Below, piece after piece: positions 48,380 through 56,814 of a stretch of DNA of 64,000 bases. The first letter of the stretch is position 1, and each line of letters begins with the position of its first letter. The notes under the pieces were generated by a model. It was given only the letters and a program-made list of their open reading frames with translations. It was not told the origin of the DNA and searched no databases. Location: assembly GCA_963677785.2 (NCBI GenBank), contig CAXXDH010000001.1, forward strand, positions 558,001 through 622,000, given 5' to 3'. The DNA is from G963665495 sp963677785. Its GTDB lineage: Bacteria; Desulfobacterota; Desulfovibrionia; Desulfovibrionales; Desulfovibrionaceae. The position numbers were made by a program, and so were the translations under genes.

Positions 48380-49579
48380 TTATTTCCCGTCAAGAATATC
48401 GCCCAACGCAGCGACAAAATCCCTGAGATCGTCACGCTCCGTGTTCAATGGAGGCAGGATGCGCAGGACATTGCCCTGGGTGCAGTTGCAAATAAAGCCT
48501 TTTTGGAGCAGAGCGTTCCAGATGTCGGCGCAAGGGGTAGCGAACTCCACCCCGACCATCAGACCGCTGCTCCGGATTTCTGTGATCTTGTCCGTATGCT
48601 TCTGTTGCAGGGCAACAAGCAGGTCCGTGACATAGGCTCCTGAATCCAGTGCCCTTTGGGCCAGTTTTTCCGTCTGAAGCAGCTCAACAACTTTGGTCGC
48701 CACGGCGCAAAGTACGGGGTTGCCGCCGAAAGTTGTGGCGTGCGCGCCCGGCTCGAATCCTTTGGCGACTTCTTCCGTGGCGAGCATGGCGCCCAGAGGG
48801 AGGCCGTTGGCCAGCCCTTTGGCGGAACTGAAGACGTCCGGCTTGAGTCCGAAACGCTGGAAGGCCCAGAAATAGCCCGTACGGCAAAGACCTGTCTGGA
48901 TTTCGTCGACCATGAACAGGATATCCTTGCGTTTGCAGAGTGCGGCGATTTCTTTGGCGTAGGTTTCACTCATGGGACGGACTCCGCCTTCGCCCTGGAC
49001 GATTTCAACCAGCACGCCCGCTGTTTTCGGGCCGATGGCCTTTTCAAGAGCCTCCAGATCATCCCAGGGGACGGTTGTGAATCCCTCGGGAATGGGAGCG
49101 AACCCCTCTTTGACCTTGTCCTGTCCGGTAGCTGCAATGGTAGCCAGCGTACGGCCGTGGAACGAATGGTCCAGGGTGATGATTTCGTAGGCATTGCGTC
49201 CGCGTACTTTTTGCATGTAGCGTCTGGCCAGTTTGATGGACGCTTCATTGGCCTCGGCGCCGGAGTTGCAGAAAAAGACTTTGTCCGCATGGCAGGTGCC
49301 AAGCAGTTTTTCCGCAAAAAGTACCTGTTCTTCCTGGTAGAACAAGTTGCTGACATGTACGAGTTTTTCCGCTTGCTTGGCCATGATTTCAGCAAGTTCC
49401 GGCCGGCAATGGCCCAGGTTGGCAACGGCGATGCCAGCCATCAGGTCCACGTACGCTCGGCCGTCAAAATCGTAGAGCCGGCTGCCTCGCGCGCGGGCCA
49501 CAGCCAGGGGGTATCTGCCGTACGTCCGGCATAAGGACTGTGATTCGCGTTGCTGCAGCTTGCTAAAACTCTCGCTCAT
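48380..49579 (-). CDS. argD: Acetylornithine aminotransferase-family PLP enzyme
   Basis: 399 residues; ATG at 49579 with GAGGAGG upstream. Class III aminotransferase: GxxSGAEANEASIKLARRY (CNSGAEANE), ILFMVDEIQTGLCRTG (PLP Asp) and FSSAKGLANGLPLGAML (Schiff-base Lys), plus HATTFGGNP. Sequence pattern fits ArgD (N-acetylornithine/succinyldiaminopimelate aminotransferase); other class III members cannot be fully excluded. It ends at a strong hairpin terminator, so the upstream MFS gene lies in the same direction with an 81-nt gap. Confidence 0.92.
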   Translation of the reverse strand: MSESFSKLQQRESQSLCRTYGRYPLAVARARGSRLYDFDGRAYVDLMAGIAVANLGHCRPELAEIMAKQAEKLVHVSNLFYQEEQVLFAEKLLGTCHADKVFFCNSGAEANEASIKLARRYMQKVRGRNAYEIITLDHSFHGRTLATIAATGQDKVKEGFAPIPEGFTTVPWDDLEALEKAIGPKTAGVLVEIVQGEGGVRPMSETYAKEIAALCKRKDILFMVDEIQTGLCRTGYFWAFQRFGLKPDVFSSAKGLANGLPLGAMLATEEVAKGFEPGAHATTFGGNPVLCAVATKVVELLQTEKLAQRALDSGAYVTDLLVALQQKHTDKITEIRSSGLMVGVEFATPCADIWNALLQKGFICNCTQGNVLRILPPLNTERDDLRDFVAALGDILDGK

Positions 49580-49660
49580 AACGGCCTCCTCGTAAAATTG
49601 TAATGGTATATCAAAAAGCTAAAAAAGCAGCTGTAGCCCCAGGACGCGCAAAAGGCAATG

Positions 49661-50893
49661 TCAATGTCCCATGCGTACGGGATGGCGTGGTGTTGAATCC
49701 GGGATGAACAGGAAGAGCAAACCGGCAAGCGACAGACCGGCCGCGAAAAAATGCCACATGGGCGCATAATCGCAGGCGCAGGTGGCGGACTTGATATCAG
49801 AAGGCAAAAACAGGCCGCCGATCTGCATCATCAATGCGGGGCCGAGCATGTTGCAGAAATTGATGCCGGTGAGAGCGGTGGAAGACATCTGCGGGGGGAC
49901 CAGCTCTTTCAATTGGGCGTAGATAAGCTGCCCGGGGGAGGCTGCGCAGCCGATGCTGAAAAAAATCGCGTAGAGTATCCAGTGGGGAGTCTGATCACTC
50001 CACCAGCTTAAAGAGAGAAAAAGCGCGGCAAGGATAAAAAAAGCCGGTAGAATGATCCATTTGCGCGTATGAAATAGTTTGTCGCTGGCGACACCCGTGA
50101 ACAGCAGACCGGCAATGTAGCCCAGACTGCAGGCAAAGACCATGTTGCCCGTGTCGATATTGTTCAATCCGATGGCGTATCGGAGATACGGACCGGCCCA
50201 GAGGCCTTGCAGGGCCATGACGCTGCCGAAGCGGAACAAGGCGCCGAAACTCATTATCCAGAAAAAAGGAGAGGAAAAGAGGCGTTTCAGTCCGTCGAAG
50301 ACCGGCCTTGCCGCAGCTTCCGGCGCGGGAGAGCCGTCCGGGCGGTCTTTGATGATGAGAACAACCAGCAGAAACTCAAGGATGTTCAGGGCGGCCACAA
50401 TCAGAAACGCCATCCGCCAGCCGATGGTTTCGGACAGCCAGGCAAAGGGGGTGGCCGCGAACAACGACCCTATCCATCCCAGGCTGATGACCAGGCTCAT
50501 CAACGTGGCAAAACGTTCGGGCTGGCACCAGATCATGAACAGGGCCAGCGGGGCCATCATGTTGCACGAAGTGCCGATGCCCAGAAGAATTCGTCCGATG
50601 TAGGACAGCCAGGTCGCATGCGCCAGTGCAAAGCAGAAAGCCCCGGCTATGCAGACCGCTCCCAGAGTGACCATCACTTTTCGCGGGCCAATACGGTCCA
50701 GGGCAATCCCCACGGGGAGTTGAAACACGGCGAATGCGTAAAAAAATGCCGCGGAAAGCCCGCTGAGCTGCATGGGCGTCAGGCCAAGGTCGGTGCTGAG
50801 CATGGGACTGATGACCGTGGCGGAAACCCGGTAGAACATGCTGAGGATAAATCCGAAAGTAGCGACAAAAAAAATGGCTTGTATTCTGGTCAT
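49661..50893 (-). CDS. MFS transporter
   Basis: About 410 residues with 12 predicted transmembrane helices. Family signatures: the loop 2-3 motif PVGIALDRIGPRKVMV and the corresponding second-half motif GLLFTGVASDKLFHTRK. ATG at 50893 gives a standard N-terminus (MTRIQAIFFVATFGFILSMFYR) but has no ribosome binding site; a TTG at 50914 has AGGA five bases upstream and could be the true start. The substrate is not evident; sequence pattern resembles the anion/sugar-phosphate type MFS branch. Adjacent argD does not identify the cargo. Confidence 0.85.
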   Translation of the reverse strand: MTRIQAIFFVATFGFILSMFYRVSATVISPMLSTDLGLTPMQLSGLSAAFFYAFAVFQLPVGIALDRIGPRKVMVTLGAVCIAGAFCFALAHATWLSYIGRILLGIGTSCNMMAPLALFMIWCQPERFATLMSLVISLGWIGSLFAATPFAWLSETIGWRMAFLIVAALNILEFLLVVLIIKDRPDGSPAPEAAARPVFDGLKRLFSSPFFWIMSFGALFRFGSVMALQGLWAGPYLRYAIGLNNIDTGNMVFACSLGYIAGLLFTGVASDKLFHTRKWIILPAFFILAALFLSLSWWSDQTPHWILYAIFFSIGCAASPGQLIYAQLKELVPPQMSSTALTGINFCNMLGPALMMQIGGLFLPSDIKSATCACDYAPMWHFFAAGLSLAGLLFLFIPDSTPRHPVRMGH

Positions 50894-51122
50894 GACTGTT
50901 TCTAAGCGAAGCAAAGGTGTCCTGTAAGAGCATAAAAAAAATGGGGCATCCTTGTGAGACGCCGTTCCACCAAAAGGCTACGCTCATTTTTTCATTCCGT
51001 ATAGGTACGAAAAATGCGTTTTGCCTGGAGGTTGGAAACGTGGGGCATTGGGGTTTTGTAAAACAAGACCAAAGTGTTTACAGTGACCCGGCCATATCGG
51101 CTTCGAAATGCGGAAGAATTAT

Positions 51123-52205
51123 ATGAAAGACAGCAAACCGATACTTTTTGCCGGCAAAGAACCGCGGCGGATTCTGGTCTGCCAGCTGCGGCAGATAGGC
51201 GACGTGCTCCTTGCCACGCCCTCTATGCAGTTGCTGCGTACGCGGTTTCCCCAGGCCGAGTTGCACGTACTCACGGAAAAGAAATGTGTGGCGGTACTGG
51301 AGGGGAATCCCGATGTTTCACGCATCTGGCCCATTGATAAAAACGCGTTCCAGCATTTTGGAGAGGAACTGGCCTTTTATTGGCGGGTAGCGCGTCAGGA
51401 ATTCGACCTGGTTGTGGATTTTCAGCAGCTGCCGCGTTGTCGCTGGGTGGTGGGGATGTCGGCGGCGCGCTGGCGCGTATCTTATCCGCCTCCCTGGTAC
51501 AACCGTTTGCTTTATACACACTGGAGCGAACCTTTGAGAGGGTATGCGGCAATGGCCAAAGCCAGCATCATGCGGCCGTTGGGCATAGAGTGGGACGGCC
51601 AGCGCCCCCGGTTGTTTTTGAGCAACGCGGAACAGGAACAGGCAGCGAAACTTCTGGCAGAACTGGGCCTGCGTCCGGAGGAACGGCTGGTGAGCCTGGA
51701 CGCCACGCATCGCCGGGCGCCCCGGCGCTGGCCTGCCGCCCATTTCGGCCGTCTGCTGCGCCTGGTCCTGGAGCAGGAGCCGGACCTGCGCTTTTTGCTG
51801 CTTTACGGCCCGGGGGAAGAAGAACAGATTCAGGAAGCAAGAGCATCCGCGCTGGAGCAGGGTGTTCCGGAAGAGCGCCTGCTGCTGCCTCCCATGCTTT
51901 CCTTGCGGCAGGCCGCCGCATGTATTGCCCGTGCCGCGGTGCACCTGGGGAACTGTTCGGCTCCGAGGCATTTTGCCGTGGCTGTTGATACGCCGAGTTT
52001 CGTTATTCTTGGCGCCACAAGCTGGGGCTGGACCTTTCCGGGGTCGGAGCACCGGCATATGGCGCTGGGAATGGAGTGCCAACCCTGCAACAAAAACAAC
52101 TGTGCGGATCTGAGCTGCCTTACCCGGCTGCTCCCGGAGACCGTGCTCCCTGAATTTCTAGGCCATCTGCGTCGCTTTGGAACCCGCCGGCCTTTTGACG
52201 GCTGA
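51123..52205 (+). CDS. GT9 family (heptosyltransferase-like) glycosyltransferase
   Basis: 360 residues; ATG at 51123 with GGAAG six bases upstream (ATG at 51108 also possible). GT-B fold: ILVCQLRQIGDVLLATPSMQLLRTRFP at the N-terminus (the heptosyltransferase-type QIGD loop), RRWPAAHFGRLLRLV and GNCSAPRHFAVAVDTPSFVILGATS in the C-terminal nucleotide-sugar half. Presumably adds heptose or another sugar to lipid A core or a surface polysaccharide. A Cys-rich stretch at the end (MECQPCNKNNCADLSC) is common in GT9 enzymes. Convergent with the next membrane glycosyltransferase. Confidence 0.9.
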   Translation: MKDSKPILFAGKEPRRILVCQLRQIGDVLLATPSMQLLRTRFPQAELHVLTEKKCVAVLEGNPDVSRIWPIDKNAFQHFGEELAFYWRVARQEFDLVVDFQQLPRCRWVVGMSAARWRVSYPPPWYNRLLYTHWSEPLRGYAAMAKASIMRPLGIEWDGQRPRLFLSNAEQEQAAKLLAELGLRPEERLVSLDATHRRAPRRWPAAHFGRLLRLVLEQEPDLRFLLLYGPGEEEQIQEARASALEQGVPEERLLLPPMLSLRQAAACIARAAVHLGNCSAPRHFAVAVDTPSFVILGATSWGWTFPGSEHRHMALGMECQPCNKNNCADLSCLTRLLPETVLPEFLGHLRRFGTRRPFDG

Positions 52206-52218
52206 TCTCGCACGGGAC

Positions 52219-53712
52219 CTATTGTTTTTTGGCAAAAATAGCACTGTTTTCCATCCGTCTGACCAGAACGTATCCAAAATGGCTCAGCATTTCAGTGAGA
52301 TCCGGGGCTCGCACAACAACCAGCATGTTGTCGGTTTGTAAAAGATAGGCCAGCTGGGAGGGATGAAACAGTTTGCATTTTGCCCTGAGGTGGGCGTCTA
52401 CTCCTTTGGCGGCCTCAAAGGCGAAATTATTTTCCAGTCCCGGATATTCTGGACTTTCCGTAGCCACGTAAAATCCGGGCCATTCGGCAAGAAAAGGGCG
52501 GCGTTCCGGGTTGATGGCATCAACGAACCGGGCCGTCGCATTCATGTTGGCGATGGTCTGTTCACCGTTGGCGGGCGCGGTAAAACTGAAGCCTATGCAT
52601 GTGTCGTGGACCGCTGCGAGATAGGGCAAGCACAGAAGCAGGGTCAGAACGCATGCCAGAACATGTACCCCGGGTTGTTGTAGACGGGTCCAGAGCCGCG
52701 TGAAGAGGATCACGGACTGGATGACCATGAATGGAACAGTGACGGAAAAATATTGCAAAAAAGTGGGTGTGGGCAACAGATTTACGGCGGTAAGCAACAC
52801 GAGGACGCTCATGTCGAGAGTTATCCGTTTCTGTCTGAGCATCAAAATGAAATACGCGCATGAGGCCATGGTCAGGCAAAGCTGTTGAAAGCTCGCTAGT
52901 CCGTATTTGAGCGTGACTCCGGTGAGTTCGTAAAAGATTTCCAGTTTTTGTTGAAAATCCGCGATGAACCCCGCACCGCTGCGCATGGCGTGGTAGCCGA
53001 TATTATCAAAGAAAAAACACTCCGGGCAGACAGCCAGAAAATAATAATCCATGCCGCAGCCCACCAGCAGGCCCAGGGTAAAAAACAGGGCTTGAGTCCA
53101 TCGGCGTTGCTGGAGCTCTTTATTCAGCCAGAGGTCCAGATAAAAACCCGGGATGACCACCAGCATCATCAGGCGAATATTCAGAGAAAATGCGATCAGC
53201 AGGCCCACCAGAAAGCGCAGTATGCCGCGCTGGCGGCCTGGGGCGTAAGACCAGAGCGCGTAGCCTGCGATGAGCAGAAAAAAGGACAGGGAGTGCACCT
53301 TTACCGGAGAGAACCAGACGAAAACAACCGTGTTGGTCGCGTACAACAGTATGGCCGCCAGTGCGGCATAGGGCTTGCGCAGCTCTTTATACACACACCA
53401 GCCGAGCAGCAGTCCGGAAGCAACCCCGAGCAGCGCCGAAAAAAAACGGGCGCCATACCAGGATACGTCGGTCAGCCAGAACCAGCCCGCGTATATGTAG
53501 GGCATCAACGGCATTTGCTGATAGAAAAAATCCGTATAAGGGGTTTTTCCTTCCAGTACGAGCCTGGCGGCAAAAATAAAGTGGCCCTCGTCGCCGTCTA
53601 TGTAACGAAAGACGGCCATGAACGTAAAAATACCGCCCATGACGGCGCAGGTGGCTAAAAGCAGAACAAAGAATGCTACGGAGCGGGTTCCGCGTTTGGG
53701 ATGCTTTTTCAT
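52219..53712 (-). CDS. GT39/GT-C-like membrane glycosyltransferase
   Basis: 497 residues with about 10 transmembrane helices. The first loop has FRYIDGDEGHFIFAARLVLEGKTPYTDFFYQQMPLMPYIYAG: the DGDE acidic pair after helix 1 and the DFFYQQMP stretch match the PMT/ArnT/GT39-type catalytic loop. A soluble C-terminal domain lies around 390-497. It uses a polyprenyl-phosphate sugar on the periplasmic side. Sits convergent to the GT9 gene; possibly part of the same envelope glycan theme. No ribosome binding site is obvious at 53712. Confidence 0.85.
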   Translation of the reverse strand: MKKHPKRGTRSVAFFVLLLATCAVMGGIFTFMAVFRYIDGDEGHFIFAARLVLEGKTPYTDFFYQQMPLMPYIYAGWFWLTDVSWYGARFFSALLGVASGLLLGWCVYKELRKPYAALAAILLYATNTVVFVWFSPVKVHSLSFFLLIAGYALWSYAPGRQRGILRFLVGLLIAFSLNIRLMMLVVIPGFYLDLWLNKELQQRRWTQALFFTLGLLVGCGMDYYFLAVCPECFFFDNIGYHAMRSGAGFIADFQQKLEIFYELTGVTLKYGLASFQQLCLTMASCAYFILMLRQKRITLDMSVLVLLTAVNLLPTPTFLQYFSVTVPFMVIQSVILFTRLWTRLQQPGVHVLACVLTLLLCLPYLAAVHDTCIGFSFTAPANGEQTIANMNATARFVDAINPERRPFLAEWPGFYVATESPEYPGLENNFAFEAAKGVDAHLRAKCKLFHPSQLAYLLQTDNMLVVVRAPDLTEMLSHFGYVLVRRMENSAIFAKKQ

Positions 53713-53946
53713 AAGGCTGGGGGGAGCTTGTTGTGGTTTACTGCAAACGTCGCCAGTTACGACAGGAGATGCAGAGTACGTACACCGCCTTTGAAAGTAA
53801 AGAATTTAGGCCTCGGTTTCAGGAGACCGTTGTAAATATGGCTGCAATATTTTTCTTGACGCCGGGGCGTAATCAAAGCCAGAGAAAAAGGGGCCCCATA
53901 ACCGGAGGTCATATATTCTGCTCGGAAAAAGAGGTATCCAGGAGTA

Positions 53947-54486
53947 ATGTACACGCGTGTTCCCAACTGCATGATTGCAGCCCTTGAACAATTCTTTTCC
54001 TTCACTTTTCATGATGCGCAACTCTACAGTTGCAGCATTGATTTTGAGCACCAAAGCGTACGCATGGATGTCGCCTGTCTGCATAGTCAACGCGATGGAG
54101 CAGGAGAGGTTTTGCTGGAAGAGTACCGGCGGGGATGTCTCGAACTGCAGGGACTGGAGTACTTCTGTTTTGACAGGGAGGGGTCTGCGGGGATTGAAGT
54201 TTTTGACAGTCCGGAGACCATTTCAGAATTTCTGGCCGAAGATCCGGATACGGGAAGCGATTTTTTGCCCGGCGATAAGCCGGCCGCGGACGTGACTGCT
54301 TACCGGATCTACTTTTTCAGCTGGAATTGTTTTTTGCATCTGGCGGTAGGCAACGCAACATTCAGTTGGACGGAACCTCCACGCTATACCTCCTGGCACA
54401 TTCTTGAAGCCATTTCCCGTTTGCGCGCACGGATTGCCGATACCACGAACCGCGGGTTGGCAATAGATCCGACCTGGTACGGCTGA
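53947..54486 (+). CDS. Hypothetical protein
   Basis: 179 residues; the ATG at 53947 has AGGAG only two bases upstream, so the ATG at 53971 may be used. Soluble, acidic and aromatic-rich (FSFTFHDAQLYSCSIDFEHQ, VTAYRIYFFSWNCFLHLAVGNATFSW), with a predicted mixed alpha/beta fold. No motif recognised. The N-terminal FHDAxLY pattern is reminiscent of small immunity-type DUFs, but that is only an impression. It stands alone between divergent neighbours. Confidence 0.65.
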   Translation: MYTRVPNCMIAALEQFFSFTFHDAQLYSCSIDFEHQSVRMDVACLHSQRDGAGEVLLEEYRRGCLELQGLEYFCFDREGSAGIEVFDSPETISEFLAEDPDTGSDFLPGDKPAADVTAYRIYFFSWNCFLHLAVGNATFSWTEPPRYTSWHILEAISRLRARIADTTNRGLAIDPTWYG

Positions 54487-54724
54487 TGCCGGGCCCGGGC
54501 GGTTCTGTTGTCTTTCTCAAAGCACACTCTCCCGTGTTGTTGCGTGAGTAGTTTTGCTTCTTAATCATGCCCTGGCCGGATCAAAGGTTTATGCTTAGTT
54601 TTTTATTTATGTGTCTACATTTTAAGTCGAAGCGTTCTGATATTCTTTCTTTTCAACTTGATTATCGTATTGTACAGTAAAATCAATTTTTCAATTTAGA
54701 GCACATTTACTTTGTAACGTTTTT

Positions 54725-54857
54725 GATGCTCTTGTGCATTTTTTTGAAACCATTGAACGTTTAAAGGGCCCTTCGCAAGTCTTCGAGCTCAGGGGTTATT
54801 GTTCAGACGAGTTGTGTTTCAGATGCAAACCCTGTTTCATGGCGATAATATGTTGGC
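54725..54857. repeat. Probable decayed, interrupted third copy of the 82-bp repeat
   Basis: 54725-54755 resembles the repeat start (GATGCTCTTGTGCATTT versus GATGCTCTTATGCATTT, then TTGAAAC versus CTGAAAC), and 54811-54852 resembles its end (TTTCAGATGCAAACCCTGTTTCATGGCGATAATATG versus the same region of copy B). About 55 nt of unrelated sequence lies between, so the core hairpin is lost. It lies in the leader of the histidine kinase gene, where it extends the open frame upstream to 54734 without a credible start. Confidence 0.55.
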
Positions 54858-54898
54858 GTCAGGTGATGGGCTGCTTTCGTGTACTTTGGGGTATCGGA

Positions 54899-56605
54899 AT
54901 GATGTATTTTTTTATCGTTTGTTCTATGCTTCTCCAGCTTACAGCCGCCGTACTTGCGCTTCGGCTGATACCTGAAACAGGCCGGAGATGGTCGTGGATC
55001 CTGCTTTCCCTCGGGCTGGCCGGGATGGTCTTGCGGCGTGCTCACGTTTTGATTCTTATGCTCAGTACCGGCTATACGCCGGATCTGGTTTACGAATTGA
55101 TCGGGCTGGCCGTATCCCTTGCTGTTTTCATGGGCATTGCGCTTATTCGTCCGTTGTTCAGAAAGCTGAAAGAGGCCAATGAGAAACTTGTGGAAAGCGA
55201 GCTGCGTTTCAGGACCATGGCGGATTTTACGCATGATTGGGAATACTGGCGCGGACCAGATGGAAACTTCGTCTATATGTCCCCCTCGTGCGAGCAGATC
55301 ACCGGTTATGCCCAATCGGAGTTCATGGCGAGTTCCAAACTGCTCGAGCGTATCGTGCATCCGGAAGACAAAGAGCGCGTCGTGAATCATATTGCTGCGG
55401 AACCGCAGAACAAGGCCGTTGGGGAGTTGGATTATCGCATTATCGCTTGCGACGGAAGTATTCATTGGATTGCCCATTGCTGTACGCCTGTTTTTGGGCT
55501 GCAAAACGAGTATCTCGGCGTCAGGGCAAGTAACCGGGATATTACTCCGCGTAAGCAGGTGGAGGCCCGGCTGGAACAAAGCCGGCGGTTGTACCATGAT
55601 CTGGTTGAACAGGCGCAGTCCATTATTCTGGAATTGAATCTTGCGGGTGAGGTTGTATTTATCAACGGCTTTGCCCAGAAGTTTTTCGGATATAACGCGC
55701 GGGAGCTGCAAGGAGTGCGGGCCATAGGCACATTGCTCCCAGAAACGTACGCGGAGATGGACAATTTTCTTCCAAAAGGCCGGAAGCCCATTTTTGATGA
55801 AAGCGAAGCCAGGCGAAAAAACGGCGCAACGGCCTGGATTTCCTGGGCCCGGTCTGTGATCACCGACGAATCGGGCAAGCCCAAGGGCATACTTTGCGTG
55901 GGCATGGACAATACGGAGCGCAAGGCTGCTGAAAAGCTGAAGGAAGACGTTGAGCGCATTGTCCGCCACGACCTCAAGTCTCCATTGATGGGCATTATCG
56001 GTCTTCCCAGGCTGATGCTTCATGAGGACAACCTTACTGACGAACAGAAAGAGATGCTTACGGCAATGCAGGAGTCCGGCCAGCAGATGCTGCAGCTTGT
56101 GAATCAGTCGCTGAATTTGTATAAACTGGAAACAGGCGGATATGACTACCACCCCCGAGCAGTGGATCTGCTGGAAATAGTCCGTCGGGTGGTCCGGGAA
56201 TTGCGATCCCGCTTTTCCGTCTGTTCGGAATTTGAAGTTGTCTTCAATGGCAAGCCCGCCGCTGATTCCGATCAGATGTTTCTGCCGGGGGATGAGACAC
56301 TGCTGTACGGCATGGCCGCCAATTTGATCAAAAACGCTTTGGAAGCTTCTGGAGAGGAGTCTGTCGTTGTTTCTTTGCAGATAGCGGATCCGTGCATCAT
56401 GGAAATCCACAACCAGCTGCCGGTTCCGGACCAGGTTCGTGATATTTTTTTTGATAAATACGCCACGCAAGGAAAAAACGACGGTACGGGGCTCGGAACT
56501 TACAGCGCTTTGCTGGCCGTCAAGGCCCATGGCGGCACCATAACCATGCGCAGCTCTGCAGCAGCAGGGACGGTAGTGCGGGTCGAGCTGCCCTGTTCCC
56601 ATTGA
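54899..56605 (+). CDS. Membrane PAS-PAS sensor histidine kinase
   Basis: 568 residues from the ATG at 54899 (GGGG seven bases upstream); the longer frame from 54734 begins inside a degenerate repeat and lacks a site. Three N-terminal transmembrane helices (about 1-75), PAS 1 (FRTMADFTHDWEYWRGPDGNFVYMSPS), PAS/PAC 2 (LNLAGEVVFINGFAQKFFGYNARELQG), HisKA with the phospho-acceptor VRHDLKSPLMGI, and HATPase_c (NLIKNALEAS, GTGLGTYSALLAVKAHGG). No receiver domain or adjacent regulator gene, so it is an orphan kinase. Shares its flanks with a 15-bp inverted sequence pair. Confidence 0.92.
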   Translation: MMYFFIVCSMLLQLTAAVLALRLIPETGRRWSWILLSLGLAGMVLRRAHVLILMLSTGYTPDLVYELIGLAVSLAVFMGIALIRPLFRKLKEANEKLVESELRFRTMADFTHDWEYWRGPDGNFVYMSPSCEQITGYAQSEFMASSKLLERIVHPEDKERVVNHIAAEPQNKAVGELDYRIIACDGSIHWIAHCCTPVFGLQNEYLGVRASNRDITPRKQVEARLEQSRRLYHDLVEQAQSIILELNLAGEVVFINGFAQKFFGYNARELQGVRAIGTLLPETYAEMDNFLPKGRKPIFDESEARRKNGATAWISWARSVITDESGKPKGILCVGMDNTERKAAEKLKEDVERIVRHDLKSPLMGIIGLPRLMLHEDNLTDEQKEMLTAMQESGQQMLQLVNQSLNLYKLETGGYDYHPRAVDLLEIVRRVVRELRSRFSVCSEFEVVFNGKPAADSDQMFLPGDETLLYGMAANLIKNALEASGEESVVVSLQIADPCIMEIHNQLPVPDQVRDIFFDKYATQGKNDGTGLGTYSALLAVKAHGGTITMRSSAAAGTVVRVELPCSH

Positions 56606-56814
56606 TATTTTTTCCCGTATTCCTCTTTTTTGTGTTGACTGTTGCCCCGCGATGTTTCATTTTCCCCTTCCGCTTCAGGGCAGCGCGCCGGTGGTTTGTC
56701 TGTACGTACCATCCTCTTGAAATGATGACAGTTTTGTAATCTTTTCTCCGCTTTACAAAGCCCTGTGGACTCAGTAAAAATTGATTTTACTTCCGGATAC
56801 AGGAGGATACTTGA

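Noticed and set aside
54734..54898. N-terminal extension of the histidine kinase from the ATG at 54734
   Set aside because: It overlaps the degenerate repeat, encodes a Cys-rich non-membrane segment and has no ribosome binding site; the ATG at 54899 has one and starts directly at the membrane helices.
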